Of a stretch of DNA of 64,000 bases, positions 7,910 to 15,665 are shown one piece after another. Source of the DNA: Ruficoccus amylovorans (GTDB lineage: Bacteria; Verrucomicrobiota; Verrucomicrobiia; Opitutales; Cerasicoccaceae); assembly GCF_014230085.1 (NCBI RefSeq), contig NZ_JACHVB010000025.1, forward strand, positions 1-64,000. The letters run 5' to 3'. Made by a program: the position numbers and the translations under genes. Within the stretch, counting starts at the first letter, position 1, and every line of letters begins with the position of its first letter. Below the pieces are notes generated by a model. It made no database searches and was not told where the DNA came from. It saw nothing but the letters and a program-made list of their open reading frames with translations.

Positions 7910-8341
7910 ATGCCGCTGACACCGGAGCTTTACCAGGAAATCCTGCTCGACCACAGCAAGCATCCGCGTGCGCGCGGCCTGCTCGAAGCCCCCACCCACG
8001 GTGCCGAGGCCAAGAACCCCGAGGCCGGTGACGAAGTGGCGCTCACTCTGCGCACCGACCCCAAAGGCAAAATCGTCGCCATCGGCTGGGAGGCCGCCGG
8101 AAGTGCCGTGCTGCGTGCTTCGTGTTCGCTCATGAGCGAGCGGGTCAACGGCTTGGACATTGACGAGGCCAAGGCGCTGGCCGGGCGCTTCCGCGCATTT
8201 CTGACCGGCCCCGAACCGGCGGAGGCCGAGACGGACTTTTGGGAAGACGCCGCCGCCCTCGGAGGCATCCGCCACCTGCCCCCGCGTGTCAAATGCGCCA
8301 TGCTTCCCTGGCGGGCACTGCTCGCGGTCGAGGAAGTGTGA
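7910..8341 (+). CDS. SufU-like protein lacking two conserved cysteines
   Basis: This is a 143-residue NifU_N/SufU-fold protein placed directly after sufS. It starts MPLTPELYQEILLDHSKHPR, which aligns with SufU. In SufU-type proteins zinc is held by Cys-x-Asp, Cys and Cys, and the first Cys accepts sulfur from SufS. Here the first site reads NPEAGD (Cys to Ala at 39, Asp kept), the second reads GSAVLRASC (Cys to Ser at 65), and only the last Cys (RVKCAMLPW, C129) remains. A cysteine at 72 is displaced by seven positions. It is therefore either a non-canonical scaffold or partner, or a degenerated one. The upstream Met at 7886 is less likely. Confidence 0.8.
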   Translation: MPLTPELYQEILLDHSKHPRARGLLEAPTHGAEAKNPEAGDEVALTLRTDPKGKIVAIGWEAAGSAVLRASCSLMSERVNGLDIDEAKALAGRFRAFLTGPEPAEAETDFWEDAAALGGIRHLPPRVKCAMLPWRALLAVEEV

Positions 8342-8388
8342 GGGAGGAGCGAAAGGGGTATTCGGCGGCCGCCCCGCCCGGAAAGAAG

Positions 8389-8793
8389 CTACTTCGTAAA
8401 AAGCCGGGCGATGGAGGGTTTGTTGAGCACGTAGAGCGCCCAGCCGCAAGCCCCCAGGCCGACCACGGTTGTGATCCAGAAGGAAACGATGAAGCCCATG
8501 CTCTGCCCCTGCCCGTAGGGAGGTGCCCACCGGATGAGGGCGATCACCAGCGGCGCCGCCACAAAAATCAGCGTGACAATCGAGATCGTCAGCGTGAACA
8601 ACCGCCAGTACGGCTTCAGGCGGATCAGGCCAAAGCCCGCCAGCAGCAGGAGCACCATGAAGTTGATATTGGCACCGTTCTGGTTGACGATGGAGATGAT
8701 GGCCTGCACCAGCGCGAACGCGCCGAGCGCCATCAGGACCCCCGCGAGGATGGTCAGTTCCTTAGGAAGGTCGCCTGCTTTGGGGAATTTCAT
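8389..8793 (-). CDS. Small integral membrane protein, unknown
   Basis: The 134-residue protein has four hydrophobic segments: LTILAGVLMALGAFALVQAI, INFMVLLLLAGFGLI, LTISIVTLIFVAAPLVIALI and FIVSFWITTVVGLGACGWAL. It has a short charged N-terminus and a basic C-terminal tail. I do not recognise the family. It lies 32 bp downstream of hisF on the same strand and may be co-transcribed with it. Confidence 0.65.
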   Translation of the reverse strand: MKFPKAGDLPKELTILAGVLMALGAFALVQAIISIVNQNGANINFMVLLLLAGFGLIRLKPYWRLFTLTISIVTLIFVAAPLVIALIRWAPPYGQGQSMGFIVSFWITTVVGLGACGWALYVLNKPSIARLFTK

Positions 8794-8825
8794 AGTTATT
8801 TAAATAAGCTCTGATACGGACGGGC

Positions 8826-9710
8826 TCAAGCTTCGAGTGGCAGGCGCACGGGCAACCCGGCTCCGGCCAGTTTCTGCTTCGCCTCCAGGATCGAGTACGT
8901 GCCGAAGTGGAAAATCGACGCCGCCAGCACGGCGCTGGCTTTGCCGTCGCGGAGCACATCCACGAGGTGGTCAAGCGTGCCCGCCCCGCCCGAAGCGATA
9001 ACCGGCACCTCCACCGCTTCGCTCACGGCGCGGGTCAGTTCGATGTCATACCCGGCCTTGGTGCCGTCGGAGTCCATACTGGTCAGGAGGATTTCCCCCG
9101 CGCCCAGCCGCACGACTTCGCGAGCCCAGTCGATCACGTCCCATTCGGTTTCCTTGCGTCCCCCGTGCGTAAAAACTTTCCAGGTCAGCTTCGGCTCTTC
9201 CCCCGAGGATTCACCACCGTCCCCCTGGGGGGAGGAGCCTTTCTGGCTCCGTAGGGGGCTTGCCTCCTCAGTGTCCGCGGGCGCAACCCGCTTAGCGTCG
9301 ATGGCGACGACGATACACTGATTGCCGAAAATCTCGGATGCCTCGCGAATAAGGTCCGGGTTCTGGACGGCGGCGGTGTTGAGCGAAACCTTGTCGGCCC
9401 CGGCATTGAGCATGGCACGGATGTCGTCCACCGTGCGCAGGCCGCCCCCGACCGTCACCGGCATGAAGCACTCCGAGGCCGTGCGCTCGACCACATCCCG
9501 CATGATCGCCCGCTCGTCACTGGAGGCCGTGATGTCGAGAAACACCAACTCGTCCGCCCCCTGAGCCTCGTAGGCTTTGGCCTGCTCGACCGGGTCGCCC
9601 GCGTCGATCAGATTGACGAAATTGACCCCCTTGACTACACGCCCGGCGTGGACATCGAGGCAGGGAATAATACGGACACTGACTTGCCCGGAGTTTGCCG
9701 TCTCTTTCAC
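8826..9710 (-). CDS. hisF: Imidazole glycerol phosphate synthase, cyclase subunit HisF, with insertion
   Basis: HisF forms a TIM barrel that uses ammonia from HisH to close the imidazole ring in histidine synthesis. Catalytic Asp residues are in [17 protein letters not shown] and [16 protein letters not shown], and phosphate loops in [12 protein letters not shown] and VIASGGAG. The family is about 253 aa. This one is longer because of roughly 30 extra residues rich in Ser/Gly/Glu between VVAIDAKRV and [10 protein letters not shown]. That insert is encoded by a hairpin repeat (9234-9257) also found just upstream of the gene. The start is uncertain: GTG at 9710 gives a near-normal N-terminus, and TTG at 9776 would add 22 residues. 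Confidence 0.88.
   Translation of the reverse strand: MKETANSGQVSVRIIPCLDVHAGRVVKGVNFVNLIDAGDPVEQAKAYEAQGADELVFLDITASSDERAIMRDVVERTASECFMPVTVGGGLRTVDDIRAMLNAGADKVSLNTAAVQNPDLIREASEIFGNQCIVVAIDAKRVAPADTEEASPLRSQKGSSPQGDGGESSGEEPKLTWKVFTHGGRKETEWDVIDWAREVVRLGAGEILLTSMDSDGTKAGYDIELTRAVSEAVEVPVIASGGAGTLDHLVDVLRDGKASAVLAASIFHFGTYSILEAKQKLAGAGLPVRLPLEA
9234..9257. repeat. Hairpin repeat inside hisF
   Basis: GGAGCCTTTCTGGCTCC (9234-9250), a 6-bp stem with a 5-nt loop, is followed by GTAGGGG. The same block occurs in opposite orientation at 9789-9812. It lies within the extra segment of hisF and keeps the reading frame. Confidence 0.7.
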
Positions 9711-9776
9711 GCGGGCAACTCTCACCACCTCCCCCCTCCAGCGCAAGCCGTTTATGTGCGTGCCCGCACTGGACAA

Positions 9777-10029
9777 TGAGGGGCTGCGCCCCTACGGAGC
9801 CAGAAAGGCTCCTACCCCATGCGCGGCCTAACTCTTAGGCGGGGCGGCGGAGTCTCCTCCAGAAAGCTACACCACTCCACCGCCTTCAGGCCAAACACAC
9901 GCAGTTCGTTTGAGTCGGCGTCAACCGCCGTTGCCCATGCCGCCGCGTTGGCGGCGGCATCACGGTACGCAGTACCGAGGGTGCAGGGCATGCCGTGCCG
10001 CAGTAGCGAGGGCGGAGTGCAGGCCCTGC
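9777..10029. other. Repeat-containing gap between hisF and the EEP-family gene
   Basis: No gene is supported here. It contains the inverted second copy of the hisF hairpin repeat (9789-9812). A perfect 10-bp hairpin lies at 9937-9960 (ATGCCGCCGC, loop GTTG, GCGGCGGCAT). A short iterated stretch at 9960-10020 combines GCAGTACCGAGG-like and GCAGTAGCGAGG-like units. It looks like a landing site for small palindromic elements. Confidence 0.6.
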
Positions 10030-10920
10030 CTAGAAAGCCAGTTCGACGCAGACGGGGCGGTGGTCGCTGGCGGTGCGGGTAGCGGGCTGGATGTCGATGA
10101 TGCGGGCCGAACCTTCGACCACGCGCCGGGCCAGCGCGGGGGATACCAGCAGGAAGTCCACCCGCTCGTAGAGGTCGCGCTTGTGGTAATGAAACGTCCA
10201 GACCTCGCCCCGCGAATCCTGCGCCTCGATGAATTGCGCCAACTCGCGCTTGCCCACGCTGAGAAAACGCCGCAGAGGCGTGCTTTCGCGGGAGTCGTTA
10301 AAATCGCCCGCAATGAGGTAGTTGGCCGTGTCGGGGTCGGGGTAGTTGGCGCGGATCAGGTCGCGGGTCGCCTGAGCCTCACCGGCCCGCTGCTTCGCGG
10401 CCAGCGGGTCGGAGTCGCGAATCGTCCAGCGGCTTTTCAGATGAACGACAAACAAGGCCCACGGCACACCGGCGGTTTCAAACTGTACCTCCAGCAAGCC
10501 CCGGCGGACCTGCTCGCGTTGGCCGTCGAAGGTGAACCCCAACCGGTCGTGCTGAAGCACGCGCGCGAAGGGCAGGCATGAGAGCACGGCGGTGCGGCGC
10601 TCGTCGTCCGGCCCCATCATGACGGCGGCGTACGGGTAGTCGAGCCCCTCGGCCCGCAGGTCGTGCTGGAGTTCCTCCAGGTAGTCGGGGCCACCGATTT
10701 CCTGCACGGCGAGCACATCGGCGGCGACGGCGCGGATAACTTCGCGCAGGGCTTTTTTTTCCGCCTCCGGCTTAGGGTAGTCCGTCCGCCAGTGGCCGTC
10801 AGCCATCCGCCCCATCGGCAGGTAGTTTTCCAGATTATAGGTCGCCACCCGGACAGTCTCGGCCCCGCTCAAAGCGAACGGCACTACCCAGAGCAAAATG
10901 GATAAAAAGAGAGGATTCAA
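10030..10920 (-). CDS. Secreted endonuclease/exonuclease/phosphatase-family protein
   Basis: This is a member of the EEP (DNase I/exonuclease III-like) superfamily, which hydrolyses phosphodiester bonds in DNA, RNA or lipids. Motifs in order are RVATYNLENYL (Asn), VLAVQEIGG (metal-binding Glu), FVVHLKSRW, LIAGDFNDSRESTPLRRF (Asp-x-Asn) and ATRTASDHRPVCVEL (catalytic Asp-His). An N-terminal hydrophobic stretch (LFLSILLWVVPFALSGA) looks like a signal peptide, so the enzyme is probably exported. The start is unclear: GTG at 11013 would run through palindromic repeat B, while TTG at 10920 gives a compact signal peptide. The substrate is unknown. Confidence 0.82.
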   Translation of the reverse strand: MNPLFLSILLWVVPFALSGAETVRVATYNLENYLPMGRMADGHWRTDYPKPEAEKKALREVIRAVAADVLAVQEIGGPDYLEELQHDLRAEGLDYPYAAVMMGPDDERRTAVLSCLPFARVLQHDRLGFTFDGQREQVRRGLLEVQFETAGVPWALFVVHLKSRWTIRDSDPLAAKQRAGEAQATRDLIRANYPDPDTANYLIAGDFNDSRESTPLRRFLSVGKRELAQFIEAQDSRGEVWTFHYHKRDLYERVDFLLVSPALARRVVEGSARIIDIQPATRTASDHRPVCVELAF

Positions 10921-10993
10921 CAGGAAGGCCGGGAAGAACAAAAAGGACAGGCAAGAACGGGGGGCTCCGCCCTTGCCGACCTTTCTGTTAAAA
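10916..10993. repeat. Palindromic dispersed repeat, copy B
   Basis: The left arm TTCAACAGGAAGGCCGGG begins at 10916 and the right arm CCGACCTTTCTGTTAAAA ends near 10994. It lies between the M48 protease gene and the EEP gene, both on the minus strand. It overlaps the possible start region of the EEP gene. Confidence 0.75.
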
Positions 10994-11090
10994 AGGAAAC
11001 CTCCTGCCGTCACGGTCTCGTTATCACTTCAATTGAGAAACAGAGTTAACACCATCACCACCCTGCTCACGATTTCCCATTCTGCTGGCT

Positions 11091-12338
11091 TCACCCGCCC
11101 TTGAGGGCGGTTTCACGTTCCAGCAGGGTTGGGTGGGAGTAGTGGAAGGCGCTGTAAAAGGGGTGCGGGGTGAGGTTGCCGAGGTTTTTCTCGGTCAGCT
11201 TGTGCAGTGAGGCGATGAGCGGCTGCGGGTCATCGCCCATGACCTTGCGGGCAAAGGCGTCGGCCTCGTACTCGTGCTTGCGGGAGAGGCCGTTGAGCAG
11301 CGGCGAGAGCCAGAAGCTGAACAACCCGCTCAACAGCATAAACAACAACAGAGCCGGGACCATCCCGTCGGCCAGTTGGAAGCCGAAAGCCTCGTAAAAC
11401 CACGCCTGTCCGGCCAGCAGCCCGAGCACACCGAAGCCCACCAGGCTGGCCAGCGCGGAGATGATGAGCATCTTCGGCACGTGGCCCTTCTTATAGTGCC
11501 CGATCTCGTGCGCGAGCACGCTCTCCAGCTCGATGTCCTCCAGTTGCTCGACCAGCGTATCGTAGAGCACGATGCGGCGGAACTTCCCAAAGCCGGTGAA
11601 AAAGGCGTTCGAGTGGGTGGAGCGGCGGCTGCCGTCCATCACATGGATGGTCCGGGCCGAGAAGCCCGTGCGCTCCCCGAGCTTGAGCAGGCGGGAGCGC
11701 AGTTCGCCGTCGGGCAGGGGCGAAAGCTTATTAAAGAGCGGCAGGATCAGGCGCGGATAGAGCAGGAGCAAGAGCAGTTGGAAGCCGAAAAACGCCACGA
11801 AGGCCCAAAACCACCACGAGTTCGGCAAAATGCGAAAAAACCACAGCAGCAGGCACAGCAGCGGGTAGCCAAGGATGGCCGCCAGGAGCAGGCCCTTGAG
11901 CTTGTCGCTGATCCAGGTGCCCAGCGTGGTTTTGTTAAAGCCGTAGCGGGCCTCGATCTTGAACGTGCTGTACAGCTCCAGCGGGACGCCCGGCAGCGAG
12001 AGCGCGATCAGGATGACAAACAGCACCAGCCCCTGCCCCCAGAGCCCGTCCCCGACCCACCCGGTCAGCCCGTAAAAGAGCCACGGCAACAGCCCCGAAG
12101 CCAGCACCACGGCCAGGACGACGGCATCCCAGGCGGTTTGAATCATCCCGAAATTCGTGTGCGTGAGGGTGTAGGAAACGGATTTTTTGTAGGTTTCCTC
12201 GTCCATAATCCCGGCGAAAGCCGCGGGGATGCTGTCGGCGTGGCGGAGGACTTCTCCGCGGTTGAGCCAGTCGAGCACCAGTTCGGCCACCAGTTTCAGG
12301 CCGATCAGGACGAGAATTGCGATCAGGAAGGGATGCAT
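11091..12338 (-). CDS. M48-family (Ste24/CAAX protease-type) membrane metalloprotease
   Basis: The 415-residue integral membrane zinc protease resembles Ste24. Residues 1-205 form the Peptidase_M48_N region with several membrane spans (MHPFLIAILVLIGLKLVAEL and onward). The catalytic HEIGH is at residues 276-280 (VLAHEIGHYKKGHV), and the third zinc ligand is the Glu in SRKHEYEADAFARKVMG. Two C-terminal hydrophobic helices follow the active site (MLIISALASLVGFGVLGLLA, MVPALLLFMLLSGLFSFWLS). Members cleave small or misfolded membrane proteins; in bacteria the role is probably membrane quality control. Full length, with all zinc ligands present. Confidence 0.93.
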   Translation of the reverse strand: MHPFLIAILVLIGLKLVAELVLDWLNRGEVLRHADSIPAAFAGIMDEETYKKSVSYTLTHTNFGMIQTAWDAVVLAVVLASGLLPWLFYGLTGWVGDGLWGQGLVLFVILIALSLPGVPLELYSTFKIEARYGFNKTTLGTWISDKLKGLLLAAILGYPLLCLLLWFFRILPNSWWFWAFVAFFGFQLLLLLLYPRLILPLFNKLSPLPDGELRSRLLKLGERTGFSARTIHVMDGSRRSTHSNAFFTGFGKFRRIVLYDTLVEQLEDIELESVLAHEIGHYKKGHVPKMLIISALASLVGFGVLGLLAGQAWFYEAFGFQLADGMVPALLLFMLLSGLFSFWLSPLLNGLSRKHEYEADAFARKVMGDDPQPLIASLHKLTEKNLGNLTPHPFYSAFHYSHPTLLERETALKGG

Positions 12339-12379
12339 AGGGATGCTAGAATGATTAAAAGAAAAGTACGCCGGGCCGG

Positions 12380-12718
12380 TCAGGCGGCAGGCGCCTCATC
12401 ATCGGAGTCTTTCTCAGGCAAAGGCTTGAGCTTCTTCAGGTTCTCTTTGAATCCAAACCCCAGCCAATAAACAGGCATAACGATCGGTGCAAAGATTAAA
12501 CCGAGAACCGTCCACCAGATTTTATCGTCCTGGGTACGACTGGAGTGCCAGAGGTCGATGAGCATGAGAACGGCCCCAACCAGTGCAATATACTTCGGGA
12601 CATCACCCGCCGTCTCTGCCAGATCCAGCAGACTTTGCAGGCCAAGCCACCCAGCCAAGAGCCTCAAGGGCAGCCAGAAGGCAGCGAAAGTGCAAAAAAT
12701 GATTTTTAGGGCAGGCAC
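12380..12718 (-). CDS. Small membrane protein, unknown
   Basis: The 112-residue protein has three hydrophobic segments (IIFCTFAAFWLPLRLLAGWL, YIALVGAVLMLIDLW, WWTVLGLIFAPIVMPVYWLG) and a charged C-terminal tail (EKDSDDEAPAA). It resembles short uncharacterised membrane proteins with a PLDc_N-like WW..L..I.P..Y pattern, but I cannot assign it. It lies upstream of the M48 protease gene on the same strand with a 41-bp gap, so they may share a transcript. Confidence 0.6.
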   Translation of the reverse strand: MPALKIIFCTFAAFWLPLRLLAGWLGLQSLLDLAETAGDVPKYIALVGAVLMLIDLWHSSRTQDDKIWWTVLGLIFAPIVMPVYWLGFGFKENLKKLKPLPEKDSDDEAPAA

Positions 12719-12874
12719 GGGCAGGATGGGAGAAATCTCGTTCGAACTCCCATGCCATAACGCCTGAAGCCCGGTGGCAAGGGCGAATTACACCCCGTTT
12801 TCGCCCCTCCGTCCGGGGCCAGAATCAGGCTTGCGTTTGCGCCTGACCGGGGTTTCACTTACCGCTAACCTAAT

Positions 12875-13126
12875 ATGCCGAAAACGCAAACGACGGAAGA
12901 AGCTGCGTCTTTCGAGGAAGCACTGGAACGACTGGAAAACATCGTTGAGAGCCTCGAAAGCGGAGACATCCCGCTCGCCGACCTGGTCACCAAATACGAA
13001 ACGGGCACCCGGCTGGCGAAGTTTTGCCAACGCAAACTGGACCAAGCAGAACAAAAAATCGAAAAACTCAGGCAGGAAGACGGACAGGTCAGCCTCGAAC
13101 CCTTCGACGCGCCCGCCGATTCCTGA
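12875..13126 (+). CDS. xseB: Exodeoxyribonuclease VII small subunit
   Basis: The 83-residue protein has the length and signature of XseB: SFEEALERLENIVESLESGD, then IPLADLVTKYETGTRLAKFCQRKLDQAE. XseB is a small coiled-coil protein that assembles on XseA to form the single-strand-specific exonuclease VII. No xseA is in the window. The gene precedes dxs by 61 bp, a neighbourhood (xseB, often ispA, then dxs) common in many bacteria. It overlaps a long open frame that continues into dxs, but that reading is a shadow. Confidence 0.93.
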   Translation: MPKTQTTEEAASFEEALERLENIVESLESGDIPLADLVTKYETGTRLAKFCQRKLDQAEQKIEKLRQEDGQVSLEPFDAPADS

Positions 13127-13187
13127 CTTTATTTTTTCAAGGCGATCACTATTCTCTCACTCGCCTGTTTATCTAAGACTATACGTT

Positions 13188-15131
13188 ATGGCTATACTTC
13201 CCTCCATCAAGGGCCCTCAGGACGTTAAAGCGCTCAGCAAGGAAGACCTTCCGCAGCTGGCCAAGGAAATCCGCCAGGAAATCCTCGAGGTGACTTCTGA
13301 AAACGGTGGCCACGTCGGCCCGAACCTCGGTGTCGTCGAGCTGACCATCATGCTGCACCGGCACTTCAGCACGCCGCAGGACCGTTTCGTCTTCGACGTG
13401 TCGCACCAGGGCTACGTCCACAAGCTGCTCACCGGCCGCCAGGGGGAAAAATTCCGCAAGCTGCGCCACAGCGAGGGTTACAGCGGCTTCCTCATGCGCG
13501 ACGAGTCCGAGCACGACTGCTTCGGCGCCGGGCACGCCGGTACGGCCCTCTCCGCCGCCGTCGGCATGGCCACCGCCCGCGACCTCAATGAGAGCCCCGA
13601 GCACGTCATCGCCGTGATCGGCGACGCCGCCCTGACCTGCGGCATCACGATGGAGGCCCTCAACAACATCAAGGCCAGTTGCAAGAAGCTCATCGTCATC
13701 CTCAATGACAACAAGTGGTCGATCGCCCCGAATGTCGGCGCCATCCCCACCTACCTCAACGAGCTCATCACCAACCCGGTTTACAACCGCTTCCACCAGG
13801 ACGTGGAGAGCTTCCTCAACGCCGTCCCCGGCGGCCAGGCGATCAAGAAATTCGGCAAAAAGGTCAAGCAGGAGACCAAGGACTTCCTCATCGACCAGAA
13901 CCCCTCCCTTTTCGAGAAGTACGGCCTGCGCTACATTGGCCCCATCGACGGCCACGACATGGAGCTGATGGACCAGTACATGCAGTTCGCCAAGGAGTCG
14001 AACGAGCCCGTCATCCTGCATGTGCTCACGACCAAGGGCAAAGGCTTCGACGTCGCCATGGGCGACCCGGAGAAGTGGCACGGCACCAGCCCCTTCTGCC
14101 TCACCAGCGGTAAGTCCAAGCCCGGCAAGGCCAGCGCCCCGCCCGCCTACCAGGACGTTTTCGGCAAGGCCCTGGTGGACTTCGCCAAGGCCGACAAGCG
14201 CGTCGTCGGCATCACCGGCGCCATGCCCTCGGGCACCGGCCTCAAGCATCTCGCCGACGAGGTTCCCGGCCAGTACTTTGACGTGGGCATCGCCGAGGAG
14301 CACGCCGTGCTCTTCGCCGCCGGCCTGGCCACCAGCAACATCAAGCCCGTCGTCGCCATCTACTCAACCTTCCTCCAGCGCGGCATCGACCCGATCATGC
14401 ACGACGTCGCCCTGCAAAAGCTCGACGTGATGTTCTGCATGGACCGTGCCGGGCTCTCCCCCAACGACGGGCCGACCCACCACGGCCTCTTCGACATCAC
14501 CTACCTGCGCGGCGTCCCGAACGTCATCATCATGCAGCCCAAGGACGAAGACGAACTGGTGGACATGATGAAAACCGGCCTCGATTTCAAGGGCCCGAGC
14601 TTCATCCGCTACCCGCGCGGCTCTGGCGTCGGCGTCCACATGAAGGACGAGCCCGAAGCCCTCGAAATCGGCAAGTCCGAGACCCTGCGCGAAGGCGACG
14701 ACATCATCATCTGGGCCCTCGGGCCGATGGTGCAGGACGCCTTCAAGCTCGCCAACAAGATTTCCGCCGAACAAGGCCTGAGCGTCGGCGTGGTCAACGC
14801 CCGCTTTGCCAAGCCCATCGACACCACGCAGCTTTTCAAGGACGCCAAGCACGCGCGCCTCATCGTCACGATGGAAGACCACATCCGCAAGGGTGGCTTC
14901 GGTAGCGCCGTACTCGAAGAGCTTCAGGACGAGGGCATCATGACGCCGGTCGTCCGCATCGGCTGGCCGGACAAGTTCGTCGCCCACGGCAGCAGCAATG
15001 CCGACCTGCGCGCCGCCAACGGCCTCAGCCCGCAGGACATGGAGAACGACATCCTCACCCGATTCCGTTCCCTGCCCGCCGCCACCGTCGAAGCCGCCTC
15101 CGAAAGCGTCACCTTCCCCAGCGGGAAATAG
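13188..15131 (+). CDS. dxs: 1-deoxy-D-xylulose-5-phosphate synthase, divergent
   Basis: DXS condenses pyruvate and glyceraldehyde 3-phosphate with TPP to start the MEP isoprenoid pathway. The 647-residue protein has the right domain order: TPP/PP domain, Pyr domain (DVGIAEEHAVLFAAGLA with the catalytic Glu; DRAGLSPNDGPTHHGLFD) and a transketolase C domain. Several normally invariant spots differ from the usual DXS. DVGHQ is DVSHQ, the GTGHSST loop is GAGHAGT, and the TPP-binding GDGxxTGG is GDAALTCG, although the later NDN is kept. I chose the ATG at 13188 because earlier in-frame codons overlap xseB in another frame. It is most likely a real but divergent DXS. Confidence 0.85.
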   Translation: MAILPSIKGPQDVKALSKEDLPQLAKEIRQEILEVTSENGGHVGPNLGVVELTIMLHRHFSTPQDRFVFDVSHQGYVHKLLTGRQGEKFRKLRHSEGYSGFLMRDESEHDCFGAGHAGTALSAAVGMATARDLNESPEHVIAVIGDAALTCGITMEALNNIKASCKKLIVILNDNKWSIAPNVGAIPTYLNELITNPVYNRFHQDVESFLNAVPGGQAIKKFGKKVKQETKDFLIDQNPSLFEKYGLRYIGPIDGHDMELMDQYMQFAKESNEPVILHVLTTKGKGFDVAMGDPEKWHGTSPFCLTSGKSKPGKASAPPAYQDVFGKALVDFAKADKRVVGITGAMPSGTGLKHLADEVPGQYFDVGIAEEHAVLFAAGLATSNIKPVVAIYSTFLQRGIDPIMHDVALQKLDVMFCMDRAGLSPNDGPTHHGLFDITYLRGVPNVIIMQPKDEDELVDMMKTGLDFKGPSFIRYPRGSGVGVHMKDEPEALEIGKSETLREGDDIIIWALGPMVQDAFKLANKISAEQGLSVGVVNARFAKPIDTTQLFKDAKHARLIVTMEDHIRKGGFGSAVLEELQDEGIMTPVVRIGWPDKFVAHGSSNADLRAANGLSPQDMENDILTRFRSLPAATVEAASESVTFPSGK

Positions 15132-15264
15132 CGCGCGGCCGGACTGGACCGGGTTACAACCGGTGGCACTGGGGCTTTGCACCTGAGCGTCACAAAGGTT
15201 GCTCCCCCCCCAACGATGGGTCCGCACTGCAGGACAATAACGCTCCGTCAAAACACATCTTTCA

Positions 15265-15297
15265 CGCACGGGTCTTCGGGCCCGTGCGTTTTTTTAT
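15265..15297 (+). terminator. Rho-independent terminator downstream of dxs
   Basis: CGCACGGG and CCCGTGCG form an 8-bp perfect stem around TCTTCGGG, followed by seven T's. It lies 134 bp after the dxs stop. Confidence 0.85.
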
Positions 15298-15453
15298 GCG
15301 GGGCGTTATGGCACTCTGAATAATCGCCGTCGCCGTTCCCTCTTCCTCCTTGCGCGCCCCAGTGTTCCTCTTTTCGTACCGCAGAGGCGCAAAGACGTAG
15401 AGATGTAGAAATCCCCCCGTGCCTCTGTGCCTCCGTGTGAGCTTTTTCTTATT

Positions 15454-15612
15454 TAGAGCGGTTTAAGAAATACTGTAGCCACCATCGTTAAATGGTTAAA
15501 TGGCCAATTGTTAATGATTGGATGCTGAGCGTAGAAAACAACAATTAGCCATTTTAACCATTTAGCCATTCGGCCTTTTTGTGGCGGCTACGACTTTATT
15601 TAAACCGCTCTA
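15454..15612. mobile_element. MITE-like element, complete copy
   Basis: The 159-bp non-coding element begins and ends with TA. The terminal repeats start TAGAGCGGTTTAA (13 bp perfect) and extend imperfectly to about 30 bp, including GTAGCCRCC on both sides. The interior is also an inverted repeat: AAATGGCCAATTGTT against AACAATTAGCCATTTT. The whole element can therefore fold into one long hairpin. The ends resemble the IS630 end at 830-856, so that transposase could mobilise it in trans. A second, broken copy is at 855-970. Confidence 0.85.
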
Positions 15613-15665
15613 AAAGTTCGCCCGGAGCCCCGCGAAAAAAGCCTCCCACGTACCATTCACCCGGC

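Noticed and set aside
12774-13187. Upstream extension of the dxs frame by 138 codons
   Set aside because: It overlaps xseB in another frame and has Lys/Arg-rich non-domain sequence. DXS starts naturally at 13188.
15340-15440. Stretch with mirrored GCAGAGGCGCAAAGAC and GTGCCTCTGTGCCTCCGTG blocks
   Set aside because: It looks like a weak imperfect inverted repeat, but the arms are too degenerate to define and no second copy was seen in the window.
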